Part shown: piece by piece, positions 1 through 11,512 of the stretch | Numbering within the stretch: the stretch's first letter is position 1 | How the letters are laid out: each line of letters starts with the position of its first letter | DNA from: Neolentinus lepideus HHB14362 ss-1 | Lineage: Eukaryota > Basidiomycota > Agaricomycetes > Gloeophyllales > Gloeophyllaceae | DNA: 64,000 bases | Reading direction: 5' to 3' | Assembly: GCA_001632425.1 (NCBI GenBank) | Contig: KV425551.1 | Coordinates: 1,102,996 to 1,166,995, forward strand | Translations under genes and position numbers: made by a program | The notes under the pieces: model-generated | What the model was told of the DNA's origin: nothing | The model's database searches: none | Seen by the model: only the letters and a program-made list of their open reading frames with translations

Positions 1-468
1 GCGCGCAAGGCGAAGGCGCAGTCCGCGGCGGCGGCGAAGAACAAGCTGATCACGGAGAGGACGCAGGAGATGGCGAGGGAGCGCGGGGCGCGGGCGAGGC
101 AGTGGGGGCGGGAGGATGATGAGGCGGAGAGGAGGGAGAGGGCGAAGGAGGCGGGGGTGGTGCTGCCCGAGCTTCCCAAGCCGCAGCCTCAAGTGAAGTC
201 GAACCCCAAGCCGCCGTCGCAGGCGCTCATTGGGCTGTCGTTGCTGGGGAACCTGGACGGGATCTACAAGCACACGTCGTTCCCTGCGATTAAGATGCAC
301 ACGCTGACGACCGGGTCGCGGCAGCGTCCTGGCGGGATGCTGTTGTTTGGGTACACGTTTGTGGGCAAGTTGTGGATCAGCCTGGGGTACGATGTGAATG
401 GGTTCGGGGAGGATGCGGGGGTGTTCTGGGAGAAGCTGCTCGAGGCTGTGGGTGAGTTCCTGGGTTGA
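1..468 (+). CDS. CoA-dependent acyltransferase, C-terminal part (5' end outside window)
   Basis: The frame is open from base 1 to the stop at 466-468, so this is the 3' end of a larger gene. The 155 visible residues end in a block (LIGLSLLGNLDG, then RQRPGGMLLFGYTF, then KLWISLGY) that matches, residue for residue in many places, the end of the complete acyltransferase at 1588-3561 (GISLLGNVNS, RQRAGGMLMFSFTF, KLWIVV). The preceding Ala/Lys/Arg-rich helix is also shared. The two are therefore tandem paralogues. By family, such proteins have the chloramphenicol acetyltransferase/condensation fold and move an acyl group from CoA to a small molecule; the substrate is unknown. The catalytic HxxxD region lies outside the window. 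The G+C-rich codon use is stronger than in the neighbouring copy. Confidence 0.75.
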   Translation, partial: ARKAKAQSAAAAKNKLITERTQEMARERGARARQWGREDDEAERRERAKEAGVVLPELPKPQPQVKSNPKPPSQALIGLSLLGNLDGIYKHTSFPAIKMHTLTTGSRQRPGGMLLFGYTFVGKLWISLGYDVNGFGEDAGVFWEKLLEAVGEFLG

Positions 469-635
469 ACCTTGAATGCTCAGTGATACTATTGGGAGAT
501 CTTATGGACATTTGGCTCTGTTGCGGACAAAGCGGATGGAGCTCTTGGGCTGAACGTTGAACGCTGAGTGATAGATACTACTGGGAGATCTTATGGACAT
601 CTTGTTTTGTTTTGGACAAAGCGGACGATTGGACT
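463..635. repeat. imperfect tandem duplication in the 3' UTR
   Basis: Two head-to-tail copies of about 80-85 bp lie directly after (and slightly overlap) the stop codon of the first acyltransferase. Copy one is about 463-541 and copy two about 547-635. Both contain a GAACSTTGAAYGCTSAGTGATA block, then GGGAGATCTTATGGACAT, then GGACAAAGCGGA. They differ by scattered substitutions and a 4 bp indel, so the duplication is not very recent. It may supply two copies of a 3' processing region, but that is inference. Confidence 0.85.
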
Positions 636-1587
636 ATCTACAGACTGTATTGGACTTCCGTGTCATGCGAACCTTTGTAGATCTTGTCGATAAGCGCGCA
701 TTCTTATATCCATTGCGATGTGTTCTATTCTTTTCACGGAGCCGACTGATATGACGGCCTCATGAATGATCATCATTAGCGGTGCATGTGCATATACTTC
801 TGTCGTACGACATCGACATGCCGACGGACCTATTGCTTCGAGGATTGTTCCAAGCGTCCGCTGCATACCCACACCAGGTTCTTTCTTATCGTCGGCGCTC
901 GTATTCTTCCTTCCAGACTTCAAAAGTCCATCAGAGGAAGTTCCGACGCGAAAGTGGGGGCTCTTCCATATCTTTCCGAATCTCCCATGGGATATTAGAT
1001 ATGTATGATTGTTGTCATAGCAGGAGAAAATGTGGTCGAAGGCGAAGAAACCTTGGGACGCGAAGACAATTAGGCCTAGCTTCCAAATAAATGACAGCCC
1101 TCAAGGAACACGCTGGAATCCAGCGAACATGGTCACGTCTGGGAATGCATTGACACTGATTGAATGGTGCCATACTGTCTGACCGGGAAATGAAGGTGGG
1201 TTTTATTATTTATATCACGTCCACTACTTTCTCCTGTTTATGTTATGTTTACTCTCAGACCTACGTGTTCTTCTGTTGATTCAGTACCAAGTAACGAGGC
1301 TGAAAGTCATCACGTGGACCCGCGTTCACTTACTCCTGTTGCGCTCTCAGCCAATCGCCACCTGCGATCGAGGAGATACATTAAGAAGATGGAAACGAAC
1401 AGTTCGGGTCCGCCCTGAACGTGCCTCGCAGTGACAGTTCGCGTCTCGCCGATGTAGAACAGTATTCCCGCGTGCAACGCGAGGCAACGAGGTTCTTGAT
1501 GGTTCTTGATGGGTATTATTATTGGGCAGGGTGAGACAGGCTGTTTGCTTCCCACTTGCCTCTTGACTCTTCCGACGCTGCGCCATT
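636..1587. other. intergenic region, no supported gene
   Basis: About 950 bp between the two acyltransferase genes. Several 60-100 codon frames overlap each other on both strands but none shows a recognisable protein or a consistent splice pattern. An AT-rich TTTATTATTTATATCA stretch near 1200-1215 and the last 100 bp could hold promoter elements for the downstream gene. Confidence 0.5.
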
Positions 1588-3561
1588 ATGGAGAGTGGTC
1601 TTCTGTCCCCGCCGCTGACTGAGGCTGATACGCCTGTTGACCTGGACCACACCACCCTCCTTCAATCGTTGTCCGTCAAAGACGATCCGTGTCAGAGTCC
1701 TTCCAGACATGAGCGCCAGCTTGGAGACAGCGAATTGGCATTTTATCTTCCCTCCCGGCAGATGGGCGTGAACGACATGTGAGCTGCCCATGATATCTTA
1801 CCTAATATCAAAGATCTGACCCGAAGAACTCAGGTATCTAGCCCTCGAATTTCGCGCTGTGGAACGCGTCATGCGCCGTTCTCGAGTGCGGGTCGCTTGG
1901 GCACTCTTGCGGCTAAGACATCCCTTGTTGGCGTCCTCGGTGGAGATGCACGACTATCATGATGTCAGATTTGTGTACGTATCCCTTCTCTACGAGTCTT
2001 GATACTTTCTGAAGGCCGGATCAACCAGATACCAAGCCCCCGAATCCCCGGACGAACTTTTGCTAGACGCGAATACTACGCTAAACTATTGCGCACACCC
2101 CGCCAATGGTCAGTATATAGCAGTTGGGAGGACCTTGGGCTAGGCTGATGATCCTCCAGAACTCATCGACAAATACGTCAACGGACCGCGTACTCTGTCC
2201 GACTCGCGACTCTCGTACCTCACCATCTCGCAGCCTGGCGCGGGCCCCTCCTTCCTACCCACACCACCTTTGTCCCCGTCGGGCCAATCGGATCATTCAT
2301 ACGAGGATATGCCATCTCAAGAGATGTACGACTACACGGTCTTCATGTGTGTAGCCCATTTCATTGGTGACGGAATGTCCGTCATCGACTTGAGCAAGTT
2401 GCTTTTGGACATTCTGGGGAGTGATAAGTCGACCTGCCAACTAGAGGTTCAACTGCGGGATGAATGGCACATGAGATTCGGCAAGTCGACAAATATTGTG
2501 AGTCTCCCATTACTTGTCGTGGAGTGCTACTCTCTTAATCTGTAATTTTCGGAAGCCTGCACTGCCCGTCGCCGCGGAAGATAGGCTGCCCACCCTCAAG
2601 GGCAAATTCCGACGCGTAGCGGCTAAGGTTGATTTCCTCAGAGACCAACAAAAGAACATTGTATGTATAGAGACCTAGCATGCTACGTCGTGTGTTTTCT
2701 GATTGTCATTGCAGGGTGGACAAGTGTTTCCTCGATGGCAGAGCAAGGGCCGACATATTTCTGTCCGAAGTGTCGCGTTCGATGCCGAGAAGACCGCCCA
2801 AATTCTGAAGAAATGCAAGAGTGAATGTGTATCAGTTTCATTGGTCATTTTCGCCCTCTGTAACATGGTATGGTCGCGAAGCCACCATGGAAATAAGGAT
2901 CTCCCTGCGTGAGTTTGAATATTATTAAAGCACACGTGCTCATGTGTTGACTTCACCATCCAGGATGATGTACTCCGCTCTTAGTCTCCGTCCCTACCTC
3001 AAACCGGCCCCACCGCTTAGTTCAGACCTCTTTCTAGCTGTCGGGTATTTCAACGTCGTCCTCCCCAGTTTCATCCCCAAAGATTCCGACGAAGCCAAGT
3101 TATTCTGGCATCGTGCAAGGTCTGCTAGAGACCAGTGCTTTCGAACGGCCAAGAGCCAGATGCTGCCATTTCGCTCGCGGGAGATGGCGCACAAGCGGGC
3201 GGAGCAGGCTCGCGCGTGGGCCGTCATAGACGATACGAACGCGGGTTCCGCGCCAAAGCTAAAAGAGCAACCAACCGCCCCAGCAGACATTTTCCCCAAA
3301 GTGCCCTCGGCCACGTTGCTTGGTATCTCTCTACTGGGCAACGTAAACTCGCTCAGCGACATTGCGAAGGCGCCGTTGTTCGAGGTCAAGGGGATGACAC
3401 CAGGGGTGCGCCAGCGGGCTGGTGGGATGCTTATGTTCTCGTTCACATTTATGCAGAAACTGTGGATTGTGGTGAACTGGGACGAGTTGGGCTATGACAG
3501 AGAGGTTTTCGATACCTTTTGGAATGGGGTGGTAGCAGGGGTAGACGAGTTTTTATGCTAG
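1588..3561 (+). CDS. CoA-dependent acyltransferase (condensation-like fold), 548 aa
   Basis: Seven exons (1588-1778, 1834-1974, 2029-2108, 2160-2497, 2556-2660, 2715-2908, 2964-3561) sum to 549 codons. The sequence VAHFIGDGMS at about residue 203 fits the HxxxD(G) active-site motif of the chloramphenicol acetyltransferase/condensation superfamily, in which the His acts as general base. The C-terminal block (GGMLMFSFTF, then KLWIVVNW) is shared with the partial gene at 1-468. The family includes fungal trichothecene and alcohol O-acetyltransferases, so transfer of acetyl or a longer acyl from CoA to a hydroxyl is likely. The substrate cannot be read from sequence. No polyketide synthase, terpene synthase or P450 is visible nearby, so a dedicated metabolite cluster is not supported within this window. 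No signal peptide is seen; cytosolic location is likely. Confidence 0.75.
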
Positions 3562-3792
3562 CGTATTCAGTCCCTATTTGCGGGACTGTTTTCTTTTAGG
3601 TTGACTCGGATGTACATAGACATTGATTAATTTATGGGATTATTGTAAGTTAGATGTGTTGTAGTATTAATGGTACGAATATAGCGAATCATTTGGTGAC
3701 TACAATATTGATAACAACACCGATGCATCAAGTCGCGTATGCGTCATTTTAATGTAGTTTATTGCCGCGCCACACTTACTTGACGCTTCACC

Positions 3793-5880
3793 ATGAGCTA
3801 CCCCTGGCTGCCGCTCGAAATCCACGTCTATATCCTACGACAACTGGAGCCCTCACTGCATTCGAACGCCAGTGTGAAGACCCTCGTTGACTGTTCACAA
3901 ACCAACTCTCTTCTCCGGAGCGCAGCTATTCTACCCGACATATGGGAGCCGCACTATCGCGTCCGGTACAGTCATAGCGAACCCCAACATGAAGCGATGA
4001 GAAGAGAAAAGTACGGGAGCGATTTCAGGCTCATGTACGCAGAACGGTATCGCTTGGATCAGGAGGCACTAGAACATCTAGAGTCCATGATGGTGCAACC
4101 CCAAAGGAGGCACACACTGGCCAGACGAGTTGCTCATGACATGTCATTCGACGTGTGGCGCATCCTCGAACTGCAGACTCAGGCGCCTATTCCACGGTGC
4201 TTCCTATATGACGATCTAGAGGACGACGATCCGAATGCGAATGTTCCGCCTCATGCAATCACGCGGATATTTTGGGCGAAGGCAATGCTTGGTACGATAG
4301 CCAGACGCAATGCTATTCGTACCTGGGGTCGCCTGAAGAGAGGAGAAGAGGACGTCTCCTTTGAGGAAGCCTTGTCTGGCTTGTCCGCGTTCTTCTGCGT
4401 CTCCCCGCATCATGTATGTTGCCATTATATTCATTTCCCCACCAGTCTGATCCTTTTCTCTCCAGATAACAAGTGAACTGGATATCATGGGTTCACTCTG
4501 TCGCGTATATCTCTCCAAGGGTCGATGGCCCATAGACACTAGTGTTCGTGACGAAGTTGAGGATGCCATCATGCGAATATGCGAGTTCATGCGAAACTTC
4601 GGGTTTAGAGCTGCTGATCGTGAGTGTGTGGCATTACCGTCCATGGATATAATCTGACACCAATCTCGCCCAATTAGCTGGCAGGTTCCATAATCTATTC
4701 AATCATTTTCCGCACTGTGTTTTAAATACGCACAAGGTGACTTTGCCTATGTCCCTGATATGGCTGTTCGTGAGCATATCGAGAAGACTGGGGCTAGATG
4801 CCGCGCCTGTCGATTTCCCAAGGAGAGTCTTAGCCCATGTAGCAGTGACAGGTTCGGAGCGAGGAATCTTGGTGGACGTTTACGGATCCGATCAGAGAGC
4901 CGTACTTTCAGTTGAAGAGGATATCCCCAGAATGCTCGCTGCTAGCGGATTTGATCCTCGGCAAGTGGACATGCATGCGATTCCGATCGACCCCAGCCCG
5001 ACTAAACCTATGCTCCTGCGTGCATCCCGGAATATTGGAAGTTCGTTCCACATAATGACGCAGGACGAATTCGACGAAATGGCACAGACGGACTACGAGA
5101 ATGCCAGCTATGCAGCTCTTTGCGCTGACTTGATCCTGATGAATAATGGTCGCGCACTCACGCATCTGGTGGATCCTGAATGGCCCGCCCGTCTAGATGT
5201 CGGACCGGTGCTCATGGACTCCATTGTACCGCTTTTGTCGAGCATAAATGGTAGTATTCTAGAGACTCGATGCAAGCAGATACTGAGCGAGGACGAGGTA
5301 AGGGCCCCTCAATACCGCAGTACTGCTCCGAGGGGAGTGAAGTATTTTTGTGGGATGTTCTTCACACATATTACCTATGGGTACACAGCCTGCATCGTAG
5401 GATGGGAGGTAAGCTGGTCTCAAATGTGCCAAGTCTGCTATGCAATGCTGACCCCTCTGTGCACAGCCGACTTGTATGGCAAGTGAAGAATGGATAAGTC
5501 GCATGGGCGTAGATCACCTCAGTGGTGGACGACATCAAGCTTTTTATAGAGTCATCACACTGACGGGCTCTCCAAGATGTGGGTCGTACGATACCGGTAA
5601 TGCACCTCGCTGATTCGGACACATCACAGACGTCGCCGAACAGAACATTGTGCCTATGCAACCTACGCCACCCTATCTTGCGCGGAGCTTCTTTTTGAAG
5701 CACCAGACGATGGGCATGTATTTCGAAGATGCGGACATGGTAGAAGGACGCCGCGGGAGGATGCTCTTGAGCCGAGAACTGTCGCTGAAGTATCCTGAGG
5801 ACGATGAGATGGGTGCGCGATGGGTGGAGATGGGAAGGATAGACTATACTACTGAAGTTACTTCTGAAGATATCAACTAA
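3793..5880 (+). CDS. FBXO21-like F-box protein with transglutaminase-like and YccV-like domains
   Basis: Five exons (3793-4413, 4466-4619, 4678-5408, 5467-5596, 5630-5880) give 628 aa. Residues about 3-50 (WLPLEIHVYILRQLEP) form an F-box, the Skp1-binding part of an SCF ubiquitin ligase. The middle, with NLFNHFPHCVLNTHK and TLPMSLIWLFVSISRRLGL, matches the SirB1/transglutaminase-like core found in FBXO21. The C-terminal part (VKYFCGMFFTH, GYTACIVGWE, then ASEEWISRMGV and QAFYRVI) matches the YccV/HspQ hemimethylated-DNA-binding-like domain that ends FBXO21 proteins. The likely role is a substrate receptor for ubiquitination; the substrate is unknown. The last intron (5597-5629) is only 33 nt, unusually short here, but carries a CTGAT branch-like site and splicing it keeps the known domain in frame. 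Confidence 0.85.
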
Positions 5881-5985
5881 TAGTATAGTAAACACATTGT
5901 TATTGTACTTGTAGATTGTAAACCACTCCGATAGTGACTTCAGGATTGTGACACGTGACAAGGCGCGTCTTGCAGCCACACCAAA

Positions 5986-7985
5986 ATGTATGTCAACGCT
6001 GCCCGGACAAACACGTACACGCCTACCTATACTCGGCTAGGACCCAACATCACAGATGACTACGAACGTACGCATGTCACTATCTTGGAGAATATTGGTA
6101 CTTATCACTGTGTAGGCTGGTATACGGAGGCGACCCCCAATAATCGGATGTTATTATCTCTGCGATCCGGTCTTGACTCTGAGATATCATGGGCTCTAGA
6201 CCGACTCTGCAGACTCTGCAACAATGACCAGTTCCTCTTGAAGTCCATACCCGGTCTCACTAATACTCTGTTCGAATTCCCGGAGTGGTATGTTGCGCAA
6301 TGTGAAGGAGAGAAGACCAAATACGAGTGCTTGTTCTCATCGCCGCCCGAGACGCTCCGGAGAAGGAGGCATGGACTGGAAGCGCTCTTCATTCTGCGAA
6401 ACTCTGTTGTCAATGAGCCGAACGCAGCAGAGCTGGCTAGTTATCCCAAGACCCTACCGCTACTGTCACGGACACTCCATAAAGTGCGACCGAATAACGA
6501 CTCCAATACGGAATTCTTGCTGAATGCCATCGAAATACTCCAAACCATTGCTTCTAGTGTAGTCTTCCCTTCGACACCGACCTCAGTCTCGAATCCCATC
6601 CCCACGTTGGAGCGCATTGCAAACTCGTCTACCAACCGGTCCTTGATAATCGCGTCCATGACGGCCTTGAATGATCTCTTATCAAATCCCAAAAATGCTT
6701 CTCATCTCTCTCCAGAGTCGCCCGCGTTAGAAGCTGCTATCCGGTATCTGCCATTGCTTGTGGACAGACCTCTCGTCGACGCTTGTCTGAACTATCTGTA
6801 TAGCCACCTCTCGCACTACGCCATGGCAAAGGCCTTTTTATTGCATCGTGACATGTCGAGCACACTTAAGGTGCTTGTGAGTCTCCTGCTGCATGAGCAA
6901 ATCGAGGAGACGGTCTCGTTGGATATCAGTCAGCCCGTGGCTACAGTGCCAGAAGTGACTGTCACTCAACGAGATCATGAGCTCACCCCAGAAGAGCTTG
7001 ATAAGCTCGTTTCTCAGCCGGAACCTCATCGATGCTATGAGTGGTGCGTCCTTCCGTCTTCCTTCTTCTATCTGCTCCTGATATAGATTGCAGGATGAGA
7101 ACCATGTTCGTGGCGAAACCGGAAGGAGAATTGACTCAAGTCGAGTTCTGGAACCTGTACAAAGACGTATTCCAACGTTACCAAGACCAGTATCCGCTTC
7201 TCGTCGCGTCGGACGTGATCAAGAACGTCAATCTTGTGTTTCCTTCGGCGCAGGCTATGGTCTTACCTGGCCCCCCGCAGAAGTTTGTTGTCAGAGGTGT
7301 TGACAGAAGAAAGGACAGCACGGCAGACGAGAGATTCAAGTGTCATTGGGATCGGGACCAGTGTCCAGCACCTCCATTTGATTCAACATCTGGACTATAC
7401 GAACATATCTTAACTCAGCACATCCAGAAGATTGAGAGCTCTGATGTGCCGTGTCTATGGGCGACATGTTCGAATCCTCCAGTGCCGAAGTCCCGCATCC
7501 CTTCCCATGTTCTGACGCACTTGCCCAGTCCTCAACCACCGAAAAAGCACCCCTCTCAGCCGAGCGAAATTACCCTCCCGTCTCCAGATTATCCCCATCC
7601 TGCTGCTGACCCTACCACTCGCCCACCCCCACCACTTCGCAAAGCAGCGGTCACCTATCAGCGAGCCACAGTGGATGCGCCCTCAACATCGCTCACCGCT
7701 CTCCTATGTTTGCGAATCCTATTTCGCACTTCATTCGCTTCTGCCGCTGCTGCGCCCAAGGTTGATGCTGATCACTTTGGTTTCCCGGGTGTTGTGGAAG
7801 AGATCGAAGAAGAGGATGAGGCGGACACGGCTATTCAAGCCGACGAAAGCGAGAGGGAGGCCGAAATGAGGGGTCGGAAGGCGTTCATCCGGGTACGGAA
7901 GATGATGGAAAATGTACGGCTGCGTGATGAAACGCTCATGGGCTGGATTGTGGAGATGGTAGACGCTGGCATGTCGGGATCCTGA
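5986..7985 (+). CDS. RSC9: RSC chromatin-remodelling complex subunit Rsc9 (ARID2-like)
   Basis: Two exons (5986-7043, 7094-7985) encode 649 aa. The N-terminal 350 residues form the helical repeat region of Rsc9/ARID2 proteins (for example NIGTYHCVGWYTE and NRMLLSLRSGLDSE). The segment HRCYEW, MRTMFVAKPEGELTQ, FWNLYKDVF spans the splice junction and matches the RFX-like region of the family. Two C2H2-type fingers follow at about residues 435-500: FKCHWDRDQC...HILTQH and PCLWATC...HVLTH. The tail is Pro-rich then acidic. It should act in the nucleus as part of a RSC/SWI-SNF remodeller. No N-terminal ARID domain is visible from the chosen start, so either this lineage lacks it or an upstream exon is missed; the 105 bp gap upstream makes the latter unlikely. 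Confidence 0.85.
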
Positions 7986-8201
7986 GACTCACGACTGCAG
8001 GGTTGTTTTGGATCACATATGATGTACTTCTGTATCATTCCTAATATTAGTACTTCGGGTGTTGACCTAGGAAATGAGACTGCAACCACCATTTGGCACA
8101 CAACTCTCCTTCTACAACGACACAAAGTACAGATCTTGCATATCGCACGCGCTCCAGTTTCCTCGAAGCCTCGATCACGTCTCCGAAGCGCGCAACGTGG
8201 T

Positions 8202-10808
8202 ATGACGACCCGTCGCAACACCTTGCAATCTCAATCTTTGCTTCCCAAGTTCATCTTAACGTATTCCAAGCTCTTTCAGGCACAGTCCATTCATGTAGTC
8301 TTCACTTCCGTTTGCTGATAGACCTACATATCAGGGTATTCCACCTACTACAGTCAATCCAAACGCAAGGCACGAAAGTTTCTGGTCGGACTTGCTTGCT
8401 TTACAGCCGGACCATGACTTTCTCCGGCAGCAACTGAATAGGCTTAGCAAAGTGGAATGCCTAAGCAATTTGAAGGTATGTGCCAAGCTCAAGGAACCTC
8501 AGGCCACAGCTAAAGGTGGTTGTAGTAGCCTCTTCTGAGCACGCTGTTCAGAGAATGCGTTGATTTTGCTCGGAACGATGCATACGATGACCCTAAGAAA
8601 GTCCATTCGCTCGAGACGCTCTCGATACTCATCCGATGTATCCTGAGGAAAGACTTTACTGGCTGGGAGGTCATGGAGGTATTTACAGGCGGCGTGCGCG
8701 GCAGCGACCAGCTCTTTATGGTGTGCATCTGTCACTACCTGGGCTTGGAGAGACAGAGCATATACGATTTTGCAGGTTTTTGTGGAAATGATTGATCAGC
8801 TCATTGGTGATGAGACTGCACCAGGTGTGCTCTTCGTTAATCTACTCACCCCCTCATCACTGACAGTAAAACTAGCTTCCCTACGGCATCAGGCTTTACA
8901 ACTAGCCATAATATTCATGTGTAGCATCGGACAACTGAGCCCAGGAGCTTATTTCCTTCGTCGCGATCTGTTTCCATCGATATGTGGCGTGCGTTTCTAT
9001 GCTTGTATCGATGCAACTTCTCATTAACGATTTCTCATCGCTAGTTTGTGAAAGGCCAAAATACCAGACAGTTTGCCTTTGAAGCAGCGCTATTTATCTG
9101 TCTACTAGCCAACTTCCACAGATCAGATTCTGCGAAACTCAATCCTTATGTTCACCGCATACGGGAGACGGTCGACGTGGATGTCATGCGCAACATTTGT
9201 AAAGCATGTACATTCGCCATAGATACCAGCACCAAGTACGTCTTCCCGCTGTGAACTGTATCATATCTGACAGTTCATAGGACATACCAGAATATCATGG
9301 ATGATTCCCAGCCAACCTTTATGGGATCAGTCGGCGCCCTGTTCACCAGCTTCCGCCCGGACCGGGCGCTCGCAGCAAAGCCTGTCGATCTTCCTCGTGA
9401 GCTCTTCAAGGATCAGTGCGTTGGAGCTTATACTTGCGCCTCGGGAATGCTAAATCTATTATACCCAGGCCAATCGAAGCTGCTCTTGCCCTACTTCCTG
9501 CGTACGAATTTCTGCACGCGAATCAAACATTCTCTTCCCTTCTACTGGAAGAATTGCATCTTGCGGCGGAGAAGTCGACAGCCGGCTCCGGTAAACCTTT
9601 ACTCGTAACGCTGTTGACATTGTCGTCATATATACTGTCCCATGCGACGTCGTCGGGCTCTCCTCGCGCCGCTGCATACGGGAATATGGCTTTGCACGTC
9701 CTGAGGGTCGTGGTAGAGAACGACTCGATTTTCCGAGTGTTCTACGAACCGTGCAAAATAGATATCAGGCTATGTCGCCAAGTAAGCGTTTTCGATCAAT
9801 GTTGTCCTCTCAACAGCCTGACACATTAATCATAGAGACTACCGGGTTTACCGGTGCAAACAACACCTCGTCCTCCAATATGTGCGTTGCTTGACTGCTG
9901 TCTACTCTGGCTACGGCACAATCTACACAAGAAACTGCAAGCGAGTTCCTACATGTAAACCTTCAGTGTTCTTCGGATCGGCAATGCTTGCTCACGGAAG
10001 CGTAGCATTTGCATAAGAACTTGCTATCGTACCTTGTGGACTTTGAGGAGAGAAGGTGCTCGACTGGGTATCCTAAGTCCAAACTTATTGTAGCTTCGAG
10101 CACTAACAGCAATACCAGATTATCACTGGCAAGAGTTTTGGCGAGCTATCATTGGATTGCTGGATTTTCTCTCCCGCAGTGATATAGTCACGACTGGAGG
10201 CAGCATCCATCAGTTGCAACGTGAAGTAAGCCTGATCAGCTTTCTCCGTGAGCACTATGGGCAATAATGAAATACTTCTCAGACTCTACAACTGCTAGAC
10301 TTCGCACTCTGCAATTGCGAAGCCCTGTTCACCTCGCCGCAGTCGGTTCACGAATGCATTGTAAGTTATTGCAACACTTTCCTGGTCATTGTCGCTTACT
10401 AGCATGAAGTACGAGCTCGTTCGCTCAGTCTCGACTCTGAGGAAACAAAACATTAGTGCGGATGTGGCGGCGTCCCCGAAACCAGCGTGTCCCAGGCAAT
10501 CATCCATGGGCTCAATAGAGACTTACGATCCTTTGACCCATATCTTGAAAATCGTCACGTTCTACGAGGATAAGATCCATAATGCAAATGCACGATCTGC
10601 AAAGGAGGCCATGCGCGTTGTGGCAAAACAGGTTGAAGGTGATGGTGTCCTTATGTCACGAGACTCGGGACGATTTTTGGAACCTATGTGAGTACGTATT
10701 CATGCGTAAACACATCAATTCACAACCCAGGGCTTCAGGAAACGCGAGGAAGACGTGTCAGGATTTGCTAAATATGCGGCGTTAGACGGACTATTGCTAA
10801 TGCCTTAA
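8202..10808 (+). CDS. armadillo-like helical protein, ARMH3/DUF1741 family
   Basis: Fourteen exons sum to 650 codons: 8202-8294, 8335-8475, 8529-8720, 8776-8824, 8867-8988, 9045-9235, 9281-9415, 9469-9781, 9836-9954, 10006-10067, 10119-10225, 10283-10360, 10410-10687, 10739-10808. Landmarks are LPKFILTYSKLFQ, SFWSDLLALQPD, LETLSILIRCIL, LRHQALQLAIIF, IGQLSPGAYFLRRDLFPSI and the C-terminal LDFALCNCEALF, YELVRSV and KREEDVSGFAKYAALDG. These fit the C10orf76/ARMH3 family (human protein about 690 aa), which in animals acts at the Golgi with GBF1 and PI4KB. A matching fungal role is inference. The first intron is ambiguous: a GT donor at 8295 or a GC donor at 8280 both keep frame. Exon choice rests on family similarity and phase, without transcripts. 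Confidence 0.8.
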
Positions 10809-11512
10809 GGGAGAGTGGTCCGTTGTACACTTGTATTGTATTTTCCCACCAAGATATTGTTGTGAATTACTTTCCGTAAAACCGCGAAGTCTATGACAGT
10901 ACATGGATCAAGAAGGCCAGACGTATGTCTTAAATTCAGAAATCAGCTTGTCGACGTCGGGGGTAACGCGCCTCGCGGAATCCCGAGTCGACGCGACTGC
11001 GAAAAAGTTTTTCATTTGCTCTGCTTACGTGATACTCGTTTTGAGAAGGAGGCGGGGCAGGGGTCTGGGACTGCAGGACTGCAATCTTCAACGAGATAAA
11101 AGGCGCCATTCGGATAAAATCAGTGGGGGTCAAACAGCATCCACGACCCGTTCTGTCCCATCAATGTTGAAGAGCTGTTAAATTCCGCCCGGATGAATTC
11201 CAGTTTGGAATATTGAAAGGCAAGCCTCCCGCCACTGGACGCGATTAAGGCAGGCTCCGAGTAACCTTGGACATGGCAGAGATTTACGCGCTTATAAAAA
11301 CGCCTCAAGGTAATCACTCTCAATGGACTCTATCTCTTACCGTAACGATGAGCGCGACCCTCGATAAGCTGTTGACGGCGATCTGCTGTACTCGGTGAAT
11401 GGCTCGGTGAATGAATATCTCGAACATGATATAGGCCCTGGCCTATTCCCGAGGCCGTCTCGTCTCTCTGTAGTCCCTAAGCTGGCTTTCTTGGCCTGGG
11501 TGGTTAGCAGAT
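10809..11512. other. intergenic region upstream of glycine dehydrogenase, no gene seen
   Basis: About 700 bp between the ARMH3-like stop and the glycine dehydrogenase start. Only short overlapping frames are present. CTCGGTGAATG repeats at about 11392-11412. I see no protein similarity. Confidence 0.5.

Noticed and set aside
663..1090. Overlapping short frames on both strands as small genes
   Set aside because: No similarity, no splice logic, and mutual overlap of four frames.
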